Below are positions 18,007-26,763 of a DNA stretch of 46,817 nt, piece after piece. Source of the stretch: Candidatus Rhodoferax odensensis. GTDB taxonomy: Bacteria > Pseudomonadota > Gammaproteobacteria > Burkholderiales > Burkholderiaceae_C. Below the pieces are notes generated by a model. That model had not been told where the DNA came from. It saw only the letters and a list, made by a program, of their open reading frames with translations, and ran no database searches. Numbering within the stretch: position 1 is the first letter of the stretch; each line of letters opens with the position of its first letter. The DNA lies in NCBI GenBank assembly GCA_016718405.1, contig JADKDJ010000021.1, forward strand, positions 1 through 46,817, read 5' to 3'. The translations under genes were made by a program, and so were the position numbers.

Positions 18007-19076
18007 GTGAACCGCGACAGCTTGAATCGCATTCTCGACCTGGCCCGTTGGGCTCCAAGTGGCGACAACACCCAACCGTGGCGCTTTGAAGTTGTGGACG
18101 ACCACCATATCCGAGTCCACGGGTTTGACACACGTGACCACGTTCTCTACGACTATGACGGCCACCCGAGCCACATCGCCCATGGCGCGCTGCTGGAAAC
18201 CCTGCGCATTGCCGCGTCCGGCGCCGGCCTGAAGACCACGTGGACCGTTGCGTCTCAAGGTGAACATCGAAACCCGATCTATGACGTGAAGCTAGTGAGC
18301 GATCCCGCCCTGGTGCCGGACCCGCTGGTTGACTGCATTGAAACCCGTACCGTGCAACGCCGGCCCATGAAGACCACGGCACTCACCCCAGCCCAGCGGC
18401 AGGCGCTGATGGCGGCGGCCGGTGACAGTTTCAGCCTTCAAATCTTCGAGACGCCCGGTGAACGCCGACAAGTGGCTGGGCTGTTGTGGGACAGCGCCCG
18501 GATCCGGCTGACGTGTCCGGAAGCGTTCCCCGTACACAAGGCAGTCATTGAATGGAAGGCTCGCTTTAGCAAGGACCGCATCCCGGAACAGGCGGTGGGG
18601 GTTGACCCGGCTACGGCGCGCCTGATGCAGTGGGTGATGCAAAGCTGGGGGCGAGTGGAGTTTTTCAACCGCTACCTGCTGGGCACCGTCGCCCCCCGAA
18701 TTCAGCTCGACCTGCTGCCCGGCTTGCGCTGCGCCGCGCACGTATTGGTGCGCCCAAAGCACCCCCCGACCAAGCTGGAAGACTGGATCGACCTCGGCAT
18801 GGCCGTGCAGCGCATCTGGCTGACGGCGACACACTGTGGTCTGTACCTGCAACCGCAGATGACGCCAGTCATCTTTCGATGGTATGCCCGCGCCGGGCGG
18901 CGCTTTTCGACCGCGCCGCAAATGGGCGAGCAGGCACTTGCGGTGACAGCCAATTCGAGCAAATTGCTGATGCCACGCCGAGCGACGATTTTGGATTCTT
19001 CGCCCGGGTGGGTGTCTCACCGCTGCCCCACAGCCGCTCACTCAGGCTGGACCTTTCTGAGCTGATGAAGGCTTGA
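18007..19076 (+). CDS. Nitroreductase-family flavoprotein (one frameshift near the 3' end)
   Basis: A flavin-dependent oxidoreductase of the nitroreductase superfamily. RWAPSGDNTQPWRFEV (residues 13-28) is the FMN-binding signature, and the late segment WIDLGMAVQRIWLTATHCGL fits the family dimer and FMN region. The start is GTG at 18007 with CAGGAG upstream. Near 18950 the frame slips: the given frame ends in unlikely text, while the next frame reads FEQIADATPSDDFGFFARVG then PLPHSRSLRLDLSELMKA, a convincing family C-terminus, stopping at 19076. Corrected length is about 356 residues. Divergently arranged with the ThiF-like gene, and its 3' end overlaps the convergent transporter by 35 bases. 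Substrate unknown. Confidence 0.85.
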
Positions 19077-19887
19077 GGTGGAGCAAGGCGGTGCCCCCGA
19101 CGATCAGCACAATGCCGCCGGCGCGCAGCGTCGTGATGTGCTCCCCAAAGATCGCGATCCCCGCCAACACGGTGATGCCGTTGGCCATGGCAAGTTGCAG
19201 CGGCACAATCACCGACGCCCGCCCGCGCTGAAAAGCCGCCTGGAGCAATACCAGTCCGAGCACATTGGCCAGCACCACCGCCAGCAGCAGGGGATTGAGC
19301 AAAATCGCCCAGGAGACGACGGATTGTCCCGGCACTGAAGACTCGACTGTCAAGGCCTTGGTCAGCACCGAGCCCGCGCCGAAGCACAGCCCCACGACCA
19401 GGGCGAGCAGGACCTCTGGTCGGCGAGACCGTCGGTTGGCCAACAGCATGGCGCACCCGGCCAGGACGGCGCAGGCGAGCAATACCACTAGGCGTGTGCC
19501 ACCGAAGCTTAAGGTCTTCGAGTCCTCAGCCTCCAGTGCAAGCGCGACAGCACCCAGAACGGTCAACAAAACGCCGGCCCATTCGATCCGGACCAGACGC
19601 TCCTTGAGAATGACGACGGCCAGAACCACCAGCAACAGGTCACCGGCGGACATCAGCGGCTGCACCAGGCTGATGTCCCCCAAGGCCGTGGCTTGTACAA
19701 ACAGCACCCAACCGACGCTGGTGGCGGCAAACCCAAGCATCCAGCGCCAGTCGGTCACCAGGGCATGCATCACCTGCCATGCCGGTTCGCCGCCGATCTT
19801 GGGTTGGCCATCGGCGGAGAGTTTCCAAAGGAAATAGCCCAACTGAATCAGCAAGGTTGCGGCCAGAGTGGTCAGGACGACGATCAT
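19042..19887 (-). CDS. DMT-superfamily (EamA) transporter
   Basis: A 281-residue inner-membrane protein with about ten hydrophobic helices arranged as two EamA repeats (MIVVLTTLAATLLIQLGYFL at the start; GITVLAGIAIFGEHITTLRA in the second repeat). The E-H-I-T segment in helix 9 and the first-repeat equivalent LKERLVRIEWAG are typical of drug/metabolite exporters. The substrate is not inferable. It is convergent with the nitroreductase gene and the two coding ends overlap at 19042-19076. Intact in one frame. Confidence 0.85.
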   Translation of the reverse strand: MIVVLTTLAATLLIQLGYFLWKLSADGQPKIGGEPAWQVMHALVTDWRWMLGFAATSVGWVLFVQATALGDISLVQPLMSAGDLLLVVLAVVILKERLVRIEWAGVLLTVLGAVALALEAEDSKTLSFGGTRLVVLLACAVLAGCAMLLANRRSRRPEVLLALVVGLCFGAGSVLTKALTVESSVPGQSVVSWAILLNPLLLAVVLANVLGLVLLQAAFQRGRASVIVPLQLAMANGITVLAGIAIFGEHITTLRAGGIVLIVGGTALLHLKPSSAQKGPA

Positions 19888-20022
19888 GCGGCAAGTGTGC
19901 GAGGAATTTGCTGAATTGTCGCCGCTTTAGTGTCGAGATTTTTTGCAGTCCGTGGCCCCAAGGCCGAGGGCCTCTGTACATCTACACCGTAAGTTGTTGA
20001 TTTGTATGAGGTGCACCAAACT

Positions 20023-20038
20023 TGGCACGGACCATGCT
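20023..20038 (+). promoter_or_regulatory. Sigma-54-type -24/-12 promoter of the PEP-CTERM gene
   Basis: TGGCACGGACCATGCT matches the RpoN consensus TGGCAC-N5-TTGCW at all positions except the first base of the -12 element, and keeps GG-N10-GC exactly. Transcription would begin near 20049-20051, giving a leader of about 60 bases to the ATG at 20111. In XrtA organisms PEP-CTERM genes are commonly driven by RpoN with the PrsK/PrsR two-component system, neither of which is in this window. Confidence 0.65.
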
Positions 20039-20110
20039 TATGTCTTAGCGCAAGTGCAAGATTGCCATCTCTGGCAGTAAAGCCTTCAACAAAATTCAGG
20101 AGTAATGGAA

Positions 20111-20828
20111 ATGAAGAAATTTGTAAAGATGGCGGTTGCAGCAGCAATCGCGGGGCTGAGCTTGGCTGCACAGGCCGATCTGGTGATCGATGATTTTACG
20201 ACAGACCAAGCGTATTTGACGGACACCGTGCTTGACGCAAGCGGCCTTTCAAGTCAGGCGTGCGGCGCTGGGATTATCGGCGGCTGCCGCGACCTGTTCT
20301 CGCGAAGACAGGCAACTCGTCCATAAACAAGAATGCGTCGATTGGTGTCGATTTTGATCGCTATCCTTAGTACATCGAGTAGCACAAACGGATTTGGCGT
20401 CGTTCGCTGGGATGGAAGCCACTTTGACGGCTTCGCTACGATTGACGCAACCGGCTTGGGTGGGCTGGATTTCAACTTGTCCGCAGTTGGGTTTCAAGTG
20501 ATTGTGGTCGCCGCCGATCTTAACTTCCCGTTTACGCTCAATGCCTACACCGACGCTAGCAACTACACTTCGTTGACCCTGTTGTCCGGTGGGCCTGGCG
20601 GGTATTTTATTCCCTTCTCGGCCTTTGATTCTATTTTCGCAACCGATACGGGATTGGGCGTTGACTTTTCTAACGTCGGCGCATTGGAAGCCATCATCAA
20701 CACTGGCGGTACAACGCAAGCCGTTGATCTGGAGATTCAATTGGTTTCAGTGGTGCCCGAGCCTACCAGCCCTTGCGCTGCTTGGACTTGGACTGCTGGG
20801 CTTAGGTGTTATTCGTCGTCGTAAGTAA
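20111..20828 (+). CDS. PEP-CTERM sorting-domain protein, probable XrtA substrate (frameshifted)
   Basis: A secreted protein with a Sec signal peptide (MKKFVKMAVAAAIAGLSLAA, cut after QA) and a C-terminal PEP-CTERM signal: VVPEPTS, then LALLGLGLLGLGVI, then RRRK. XrtA would cut at the PEP motif and release the mature protein to the EPS matrix or cell surface. The ATG at 20111 is preferred to 20105 because AGGAGT (20099-20104) is correctly spaced only for the former. The product is broken by about three single-base errors: near 20298 (to LAKTGNSSINKNASIGVDFD), near 20370 (to TNGFGVVRWDGSHFDG) and near 20775 within the sorting tail. The repaired mature part, beginning ADLVIDDFTTDQAYL, is beta-rich with no enzymatic motif. 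About 240 residues. Confidence 0.85.
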
Positions 20829-20860
20829 ATCTGATCGCCGGGTCAAATTGATCCGATGAG

Positions 20861-20883
20861 AAGGGCGCCAAGGCGCCCTTTTT
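20861..20883 (+). terminator. Rho-independent terminator after the PEP-CTERM gene
   Basis: AAGGGCGCC-AA-GGCGCCCTT followed by TTT. The nine-base arms are fully complementary (the inner pairs open to make the loop) and the stem is GC-rich with a T run. It sits 32 bases after the PEP-CTERM stop. Because it has A's on the 5' side it could also work for the minus strand and stop the PIG-L operon. Confidence 0.85.
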
Positions 20884-21139
20884 CGTTGTGCGACCAGAAC
20901 TGTCGCGCGGGTCCGGTGTTGGGGGGCCCGATAGCACAACTTCGTCCCACAGGTTGACTACAGTGCGCGTAGTGAGGCGTAACCATCTGAGGTGACCGCG
21001 GGGGGTCCCTCGGGTAGTCCATGGTCGAGCCAAGGCGATGACACTGGCGAGCGGTGCGTTGGCTGTATTAGCGCGGCGTTGGGGCCGTCGCCGACAGCGT
21101 CGGCAAACCTGACACGCCACCCACACCACAAACGCTCTT
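20884..21139. other. Gap between the PEP-CTERM terminator and the PIG-L gene
   Basis: No convincing gene. An open frame on the minus strand through here is Arg-rich, has no recognisable motif and overlaps the PIG-L end, so I do not call it. A short hairpin GCCGAC-AGC-GTCGGC lies at 21090-21104, just downstream of the PIG-L stop, but has no T run. Confidence 0.5.
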
Positions 21140-22114
21140 TCACGTTTCTGGTCGCACCTGCCAATAGCGCTCCAAGGCGGTCGTCCTGCCTTGTATGGCA
21201 CTTGCGTAAGCGACCAACATCGCAGCGCAGTCTTGGCGAGACGAAAAGAACTCCGCAAACTGGCTCCGATAATGCGCCATGGCGTCTATCTTGCGTTCAA
21301 ATTGATCTGCGATGGGCCATAGCCGGGGTTCCAGTCGGCGCTTGAACGACTGACTTGCAAGTTTCGATGGCTGGCCATCAGGCGGTACAGGTAGGCGCTC
21401 ACCACCGGCACCGCACCGTAGCGCACGACCAGGGCTGGAGGTTTCTCATCAGGGCGGTACTGGAATAGGCTCTGGACGCCTGCCACCACGCCTGCAGCGC
21501 GTCGGTTGGCATCAGGCTGCGGTCAGCTGGTTCCTGCGCGGGTAACTGGCAAGCTCATTGAGGCGATAGCGGACGCTGTGTGGAATACCGCAATAGGGCG
21601 CATCCTCGTAATAGAGTAGGTGCTCACGCTCGGCCCAGGGTTCAAACACCATGTGCGTGACCACATGGTCCACATGCCAACCCACGCCCAGCGGCACATA
21701 CAGTTCCTGATAGTCCAGTTTGGCCAGCTCGGCAAAGACTTTGGCTCGCAACGTGGGTAGCCAGTCCAAATCTTGCCGGATCGGCGGGCGAAACAAGTTG
21801 CCAAGTTGGCGGTAGTCGTCACGACGGAACGGGGCGTCTAGTTCGCCAAGGTTGCGCGACTCGAAACCCAGAAACCTCGCCGCACTGGCTTCCTCCTCGT
21901 AACGCTCATCACCCAATACAGCGCCGTGAATTTTCAGATCTGACAGGTAGCGGGTGAACAGGTTGAGCACCAGCACCGGCCCCTCACCAACCAACTGCGC
22001 AATGCGGCCACCGCAAGAAAACACAGCGTCGTCGAGGTGCGGCGAGACGATGACCGCCCTGTAGCGCGATCGACCAGGTGGCAGCGCGTGCGAGGGCTGT
22101 GACGGTTTATCCAC
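21140..22114 (-). CDS. PIG-L family N-acetylglucosaminyl deacetylase (two or more frameshifts in the C-terminal third)
   Basis: A zinc-dependent deacetylase of the PIG-L/LmbE family, which removes the N-acetyl group from GlcNAc conjugates. The metal motif appears as VSPHLDDAVFSCGG and the second metal His as GWHVDHVVTH. The best start is GTG at 22114 (VDKPSQPSHALPPG), overlapping the glycosyltransferase stop by 8 bases. The first frame stops early (at 21512), but the coding signal continues: another frame supplies text such as ALVVRYGAVPVVSAYLYRL (about 21365-21420), and a third gives KIDAMAHYRSQFAEFFSSRQ ending TTALERYWQVRPET, a clear PIG-L C-terminus, with TGA at 21140-21142. Corrected length is about 325 residues. 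Coupled with the GT4 gene, it probably deacetylates that enzyme's product. Confidence 0.8.
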
Positions 22115-23252
22115 AGCCGCCGGGTGAAAGCAGATTGCGGTAGGCCGACTCAAGCCCGGCGACCACCAGCTCTGGGCGGTATGCGTTGGCACGCAGGCGA
22201 CTGGCCTCACCCTGCGCAGTGCGCAAAGCGGGCTCCGCCGCCAAGATGCAAAGCCGCTGGGTCAAGTCGGTCACCGAGTCGGGGTCAACGATATACCCGT
22301 TCACACCCTGTTCGACCAACTCCTCAGCCGAGACAATGGCTTTAGTGACAATCACGGTCCGGCCAAACCACATCGCCTCCATCACGACAAGCCCCTGCGT
22401 CTCCAACAAGGAGGGCAGCACAAACACATCGCAGGCGGCGTAATACCGCGCCAGCGCAGGATGGTCCAGGAACCCAAGAAATTTGACGCTGCCAGTCAAC
22501 CCCAATTGCCTGCATAGGCTCTCCAGGCCCGGCCCTTCCGGGCCACGACCGGCAATCCACAAAACCGCATGCGGTTCAGACTTCAGCAGCGCACTAAACG
22601 CCTTGAGCAAGTACCCGATGTTCTTCTCCGGACCCAGTCGCCCCGCGTACAGAACCGTGAAGCCAGCCGTGCGATCGGCTGGGACCACACTTGCACTGTC
22701 ACCAAACACGACCGGGTTGGTAATGTAGCGCACCGGCGTGTGCACGCCCTCACGCGCAATTTGCACGGCCAGGTTCTTTGACGGGGCGATGACCAGATCA
22801 AAACGATTGTTGAAGCTCTTCATCAAATGCCGGATCAGGCCGCGAAACGGGCGCATGGGCAAAGGCTGCGTGAGCACCTCCGGACCAAAATGGTAGGTGG
22901 AAACCTGCCGCAGCTTGAGCGACTCTGCCACGGTGCAAACCTGGCGCATCATGAAACCAACGTAGTGGTGATGCACCAAGTCAGGCTTCGCAACCCGGAA
23001 GATGTCGCGCACCTTGGCCGTGGACGGCAATGCCTGATAAAACCCGTACGCCTTGAGCGTGAACACGCGGTAAATGGTGACACCTTCCCACTGTTCTACC
23101 TCCGGCTCCCCACTGCGCCGAGTCGTAATCACGCACACCCGGTGTCCACGGCGGACCAGTTCCGGCCCAACCAGTTTGAGGTGGGTACCCACCCCCGTCA
23201 TGGCAGGCAGAAAGTCATCCGAAACCATGCAGATCGATAGAGCGGGTGCCAT
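22107..23252 (-). CDS. Glycosyltransferase family 4
   Basis: A GT-B enzyme of 381 residues. The acceptor half has MVSDDFLPAMTGVGTHLKLV, VTIYRVFTLKAYGFYQALPS and DLVHHHYVGFMM. The donor half has LYAGRLGPEKNIGYLLKAF, GRGPEGPGLESLC, GSVKFLGFLDHPALARYYAA and SLLETQGLVVMEAMWFGRTV, containing the E-x7-E nucleotide-sugar element. Pairing with a PIG-L deacetylase (8-base overlap) resembles pathways that make a GlcNAc adduct and then deacetylate it. The acceptor is unknown. Position downstream of an ABC/LolA/barrel set suggests a surface glycoconjugate. Intact. Confidence 0.87.
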   Translation of the reverse strand: MAPALSICMVSDDFLPAMTGVGTHLKLVGPELVRRGHRVCVITTRRSGEPEVEQWEGVTIYRVFTLKAYGFYQALPSTAKVRDIFRVAKPDLVHHHYVGFMMRQVCTVAESLKLRQVSTYHFGPEVLTQPLPMRPFRGLIRHLMKSFNNRFDLVIAPSKNLAVQIAREGVHTPVRYITNPVVFGDSASVVPADRTAGFTVLYAGRLGPEKNIGYLLKAFSALLKSEPHAVLWIAGRGPEGPGLESLCRQLGLTGSVKFLGFLDHPALARYYAACDVFVLPSLLETQGLVVMEAMWFGRTVIVTKAIVSAEELVEQGVNGYIVDPDSVTDLTQRLCILAAEPALRTAQGEASRLRANAYRPELVVAGLESAYRNLLSPGGCG

Positions 23253-23296
23253 CGTCGTGCCGTGCCGGTTACAGGACTCGCGCCTACGCGTGGTGG

Positions 23297-24571
23297 TCAG
23301 AAGTAATACGTACCCAGCACTTGCACCACGCGGCGATCCGGCAACACGCCAAATTCGCTGGTGATCCTACCGGTGTGCTGCTGAAGCTGAAACGCCAAAT
23401 CAAAGCTGGGCCAGTGGCGGCGCAATTCAATCCAGGCCATGTGGCTGTGGTCATCTGCGTTGACGCGCAAGAAGGCTGTCAAATCCAGATCCTTCATGCC
23501 CAAGCCCTTTTGCGTCAAGTAGATCAGGTAGGCACGACGCGATGCCAGCTCCTGCAGTCGTTGCGCGTGCACCAGATAAGAAACTTGGGTATCGGGCGAT
23601 GCTGCGCCCAGCGCAGTCCAATTCGATTGGCTCAGCGCGAAGCCGTTGTAGTGGTATTCGCCGGTAATCGACAGTTTGCTCAGTGTCGTGTAGCTCAACC
23701 CCGCAGCGAACCGGTTGCGCGCCGAAGCCGGGCCGGGTAAACCCACGGCGCGGCTCAGCATGTCGGACTCACGGCCACGGGACCACTCGACATGGGCGAC
23801 GGCGGCGTCGGACAGCAGCGCGGTAGCACTGGCGCCAACGGTCGGCGAATTTCCCTGTACCTTGTAGGCCAACACCTGGCTGCTAACACGTTGTGAGAAC
23901 TGTGTGCCCAAGGCGATCAGGGCACGGTCACGGTTATTGGTGGCACCCAAGTCCGCGCTCCAGCCGCTGGAGCTGGGTCGATCCGCCAGCTTGGGCGAAT
24001 AGGCAGCAGACAAGGAGCCGTTGTTCCATAGGTGCTGTGCACGCAGCATCACCGTGCCAAGGCGGTTTTCGCGCAGCGCAAAGGGGTTGGCGGTGGTCAA
24101 GACACGCAAACTGCCGTCACGGAAGAAGTCGGTGGGGTTGTAGCCATAGCCCGGTCCATAGCGCAGGTTAATGCGACCGAACTCGATCGTCGTGTTGCCC
24201 CCTTGCGGCTGCCAGCTCAGGTAGGCCTCGCGCAGGCTGTTCACGACCGCGTCGGCGCCATCGTCGGTGGGGTGAACGGCATCAACGCGGTCGGATATCA
24301 CCGCGCGCCAGTCCGCAGCCAGTCGCGCTGAGTGCGAAAAATCGAGCGACACGCGCCCAATGTCACGACTTCCGCTCTGGTAGCGCTGGCTCGCGTTGCC
24401 GAATGCGCCTTCCAGGAAAATCTTGGGGCCACGGGCGACCGGCGCAGCGGCTTGCGGAGCGCTTTGCAGGTTGAGCGCGTCGAGTTCAGCATCCTGCGCA
24501 TAAGCAGGCACGACCTGGATCAACGCCAACGCAACGATGGAGCATTGCAGGGAGCGGGTAATACACGGCAT
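23297..24571 (-). CDS. Porin-like outer-membrane beta-barrel protein
   Basis: A predicted outer-membrane barrel of 424 residues. The start ATG 24571 gives a signal peptide (MPCITRSLQCSIVALALIQV, cut near AYAQ), and the protein ends GTYYF with terminal Phe. Regular amphipathic strands alternate, e.g. IFLEGAFGNASQRYQSG, NTTIEFGRINLRYGPGYGY and HMAWIELRRHWPSFDLAFQL. No enzymatic motif. The upstream frame extension to 24691 lacks support. It lies 4 bases after the LolA-like gene, so it is likely the outer-membrane partner of the ABC/LolA-like pair. Family not named with certainty. Confidence 0.78.
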   Translation of the reverse strand: MPCITRSLQCSIVALALIQVVPAYAQDAELDALNLQSAPQAAAPVARGPKIFLEGAFGNASQRYQSGSRDIGRVSLDFSHSARLAADWRAVISDRVDAVHPTDDGADAVVNSLREAYLSWQPQGGNTTIEFGRINLRYGPGYGYNPTDFFRDGSLRVLTTANPFALRENRLGTVMLRAQHLWNNGSLSAAYSPKLADRPSSSGWSADLGATNNRDRALIALGTQFSQRVSSQVLAYKVQGNSPTVGASATALLSDAAVAHVEWSRGRESDMLSRAVGLPGPASARNRFAAGLSYTTLSKLSITGEYHYNGFALSQSNWTALGAASPDTQVSYLVHAQRLQELASRRAYLIYLTQKGLGMKDLDLTAFLRVNADDHSHMAWIELRRHWPSFDLAFQLQQHTGRITSEFGVLPDRRVVQVLGTYYF

Positions 24572-24575
24572 AGGG

Positions 24576-25346
24576 TTACTCGGGTTGGAAATTGGGAAGG
24601 AAGTCCCGCTGCATCCAAGCATCTGGGATCGCGCGAGCGGCATAGTCGGAGAAACGCATGATCGTGACCGATTGAGGGTTGAGGCCATCAATGATCACAG
24701 TCTCGGTCGGGCGCTCCGCGCCTAGCTGAGACTGGTAGCGGCGGTAAAAGGCAGTCTTGAGCAGACGCGACGACTCGGCGTAGAAACGAGCCTTGATAGG
24801 GCGGTTGTTCTCGGCATCCACCCACATCTCGATGCTGGCGTAGGTCACCTCTGGCGCAATTGCGGTAAGGGCCAGCTTATGGGCTTTACGCTTGCGCCGC
24901 TCTCCGTCCTGCACCTCCTCCTCGCCCGCGAGTTCGGCGCGGTAGTCCTTGGCCAGATTGACGGTTGCGACGTCACCATTGGAGGCCTGCCCCAATAATC
25001 GCTGCTGCGGCGACAGCCGCACGCTGGCCTTGCCGACAGGGTCGTAAAACCACATGTCGTTGCCGTTCTTGAGCATCAACTTGCCCGCATCCCGCGCCGG
25101 CAGCACGAAACGAATCAGGCTGGCAAACTGTCCACCCTGTTGCTGGGTGCGCGAGTAGCTGACCAGTGTGCTGGTGTCAATCTGCACACCCGCTTGAAAC
25201 TCCGTCAGCGTCACCGTGACGCTGAAAGGTCGCCCAGGGTTACGTATCGCATCGCTGGCAGCGAGGATGGTATCGGCACGAGGCGCCGCAGCCGCCAGGC
25301 CGGACCCTAGTAACAGCGCAACAAACAGCGAACCCAATAGCCTCAT
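24576..25346 (-). CDS. LolA-like periplasmic carrier (outer-membrane lipoprotein-sorting family)
   Basis: A periplasmic protein of about 256 residues related to the outer-membrane lipoprotein-sorting (LolA/LolB fold) family. The ATG at 25346 gives a signal peptide MRLLGSLFVALLLGSGLAAA. The mature part has the half-barrel pattern: SVTVTLTEFQAGVQIDTSTL, NGNDMWFYDPVGKASVRLSP, EMWVDAENNRPIKARFYAES, ending AIPDAWMQRDFLPNFQPE. Such proteins accept a lipidated cargo from a MacB/LolCDE-type ABC transporter, here encoded immediately upstream. It is probably a dedicated carrier, not the housekeeping LolA. Cargo unknown. Confidence 0.82.
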   Translation of the reverse strand: MRLLGSLFVALLLGSGLAAAAPRADTILAASDAIRNPGRPFSVTVTLTEFQAGVQIDTSTLVSYSRTQQQGGQFASLIRFVLPARDAGKLMLKNGNDMWFYDPVGKASVRLSPQQRLLGQASNGDVATVNLAKDYRAELAGEEEVQDGERRKRKAHKLALTAIAPEVTYASIEMWVDAENNRPIKARFYAESSRLLKTAFYRRYQSQLGAERPTETVIIDGLNPQSVTIMRFSDYAARAIPDAWMQRDFLPNFQPE

Positions 25347-25365
25347 GATTACCAAGCCTCTTTCA

Positions 25366-26763
25366 TCACACGTGGCGCAGGGCATCGACTACATTGAGCT
25401 GGGCCGCCCGGTAGGCTGGCCACCAGGCGGACAAAACGGCGATGCAGATGAGGCCAAATGTCGTGCCGAGAATCATGCCGGTTTCGCCCCAGACGCGCAA
25501 CGTTAACGGCAAGGGCTCGACGCTACCCGGCGCTGACCACGTCAGCCCCATCTGGTTGCCAATCCCCGATAAAACCAGCGCCACCACCACGCCGAGTAGC
25601 GCCCCGCACAGACCGAGCAACGCGCCCTCCGTCACAAACAAGCGCCGAATGCCGCCGCGGCGTAAACCAATGGCACGCAGCGTGCCGATTTCGACCGTGC
25701 GCTCGACCACGGCCGTATTCATGGTGTTGCTGACCGTAAACAGCACAATGGCGCCGATCAAGGCAAAAATGAATCCGAAAATGGTGTCGAACAACTGGAT
25801 CGTCTGGACATAGAACGGATTCAAGGTCCGAAAGTCCAACACCGCCAGCGGCTGACTTGACGAAAACTTCGCCAGGATGGGCGCCAGGCGGGCAGTAGCG
25901 GCCGGGATCTGCGCGGAGTGCCGCAACTGGAGAATGATCGAGGTGACTTTGGGGGCGGACCGGCCATAGATCAGCTGCTGCGTCCTGGCAAGATGCATCA
26001 TGACGTAGACCTCATCGAGTTCCTTGAAGCCCTGTTCCTCGGCACGGATGACTTCCAGCGAGGTGACGTTCGGGGCGCCCTTACTGTTGCCAGCGAGCAC
26101 CTCGATACGCCGGGCGCTGCTGGTGCCCGTGGCGGCTGCGCCAGGCGCCTCTTGCAGGCCGAGCTGCGCAATGTCATCAGGAAGCGCCTTGCCCGTCGGC
26201 TTCTGGTCTTTCTCAGGCTTGGGACAACGCGCAATCTTCAGCGCATCACAAAGCTGCAGAACTCTGGCCACGCCGGTGCCAACAATTGCCGCGTCGAGCG
26301 CCGCCCCCTCCAGTGCAAACGCCGGGAAGACCGAGGGCAAATTGAAGTCATTCCAGCGCCGCATGCGGTTGATGTCTTGCGCCACCAAGCCGTTGCCAAT
26401 GATGGTGCGGGAGACGTTGGCTGCGTAGTTGCCGGCAATGCCACCGAACTGCAATGTCGGCGTGGCAACCAACACCATACCGCGCAACACTTCGTCACCC
26501 TGAATCGCAGCAATGATCTGGTCGTAGTCGGCAATCCCGTACGCAGTGGGATTGCCGCTGCCGTAAAGGTAGAAGTCGCGGTGCTGGATTTGCAGGTGCC
26601 CACCCGTTTGCACGTACTCGGTGTGCATGGTGTAGTTGATGTTGGCGCTGTAGCCACCAAACAAAAGGATCGAGGCTGAACCGATGGCCATCGCCAACAA
26701 GGTCGCCAACGAGCGGCGACGATTGCGCAACAGGTTGCGCACGGCCAGGGACAAGGTCATCAT
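25366..26763 (-). CDS. ABC transporter permease, FtsX/MacB/LolC-like
   Basis: An inner-membrane permease of 465 residues with the FtsX topology: one N-terminal helix (LATLLAMAIGSASILLFGGY), a large periplasmic domain (residues ~45-320), then three C-terminal helices (FDTIFGFIFALIGAIVLFTV; LLGLCGALLGVVVALVLSGI; TTFGLICIAVLSAWWPAYRA). The motif RTVEIGTLRAIGLRRGGIRR before helix 3 is the ATPase-coupling segment. The periplasmic domain has two Cys (LQLCDAL, ARCPKPE) and a Pro/Lys-rich loop. It overlaps the ATPase stop by 4 bases. Transporters of this type use mechanotransmission to extrude lipoproteins or other amphiphiles rather than import. Confidence 0.9.
   Translation of the reverse strand: MMTLSLAVRNLLRNRRRSLATLLAMAIGSASILLFGGYSANINYTMHTEYVQTGGHLQIQHRDFYLYGSGNPTAYGIADYDQIIAAIQGDEVLRGMVLVATPTLQFGGIAGNYAANVSRTIIGNGLVAQDINRMRRWNDFNLPSVFPAFALEGAALDAAIVGTGVARVLQLCDALKIARCPKPEKDQKPTGKALPDDIAQLGLQEAPGAAATGTSSARRIEVLAGNSKGAPNVTSLEVIRAEEQGFKELDEVYVMMHLARTQQLIYGRSAPKVTSIILQLRHSAQIPAATARLAPILAKFSSSQPLAVLDFRTLNPFYVQTIQLFDTIFGFIFALIGAIVLFTVSNTMNTAVVERTVEIGTLRAIGLRRGGIRRLFVTEGALLGLCGALLGVVVALVLSGIGNQMGLTWSAPGSVEPLPLTLRVWGETGMILGTTFGLICIAVLSAWWPAYRAAQLNVVDALRHV

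Noticed and set aside
18292..19041. 249-residue minus-strand open frame opposite the nitroreductase
   Set aside because: The plus strand carries the FMN-binding signature and a family C-terminus after one frame correction.
20809..21258. 149-residue minus-strand open frame between the PEP-CTERM and PIG-L genes
   Set aside because: Arg-rich without motif, overlaps the terminator and the true PIG-L C-terminus in another frame.
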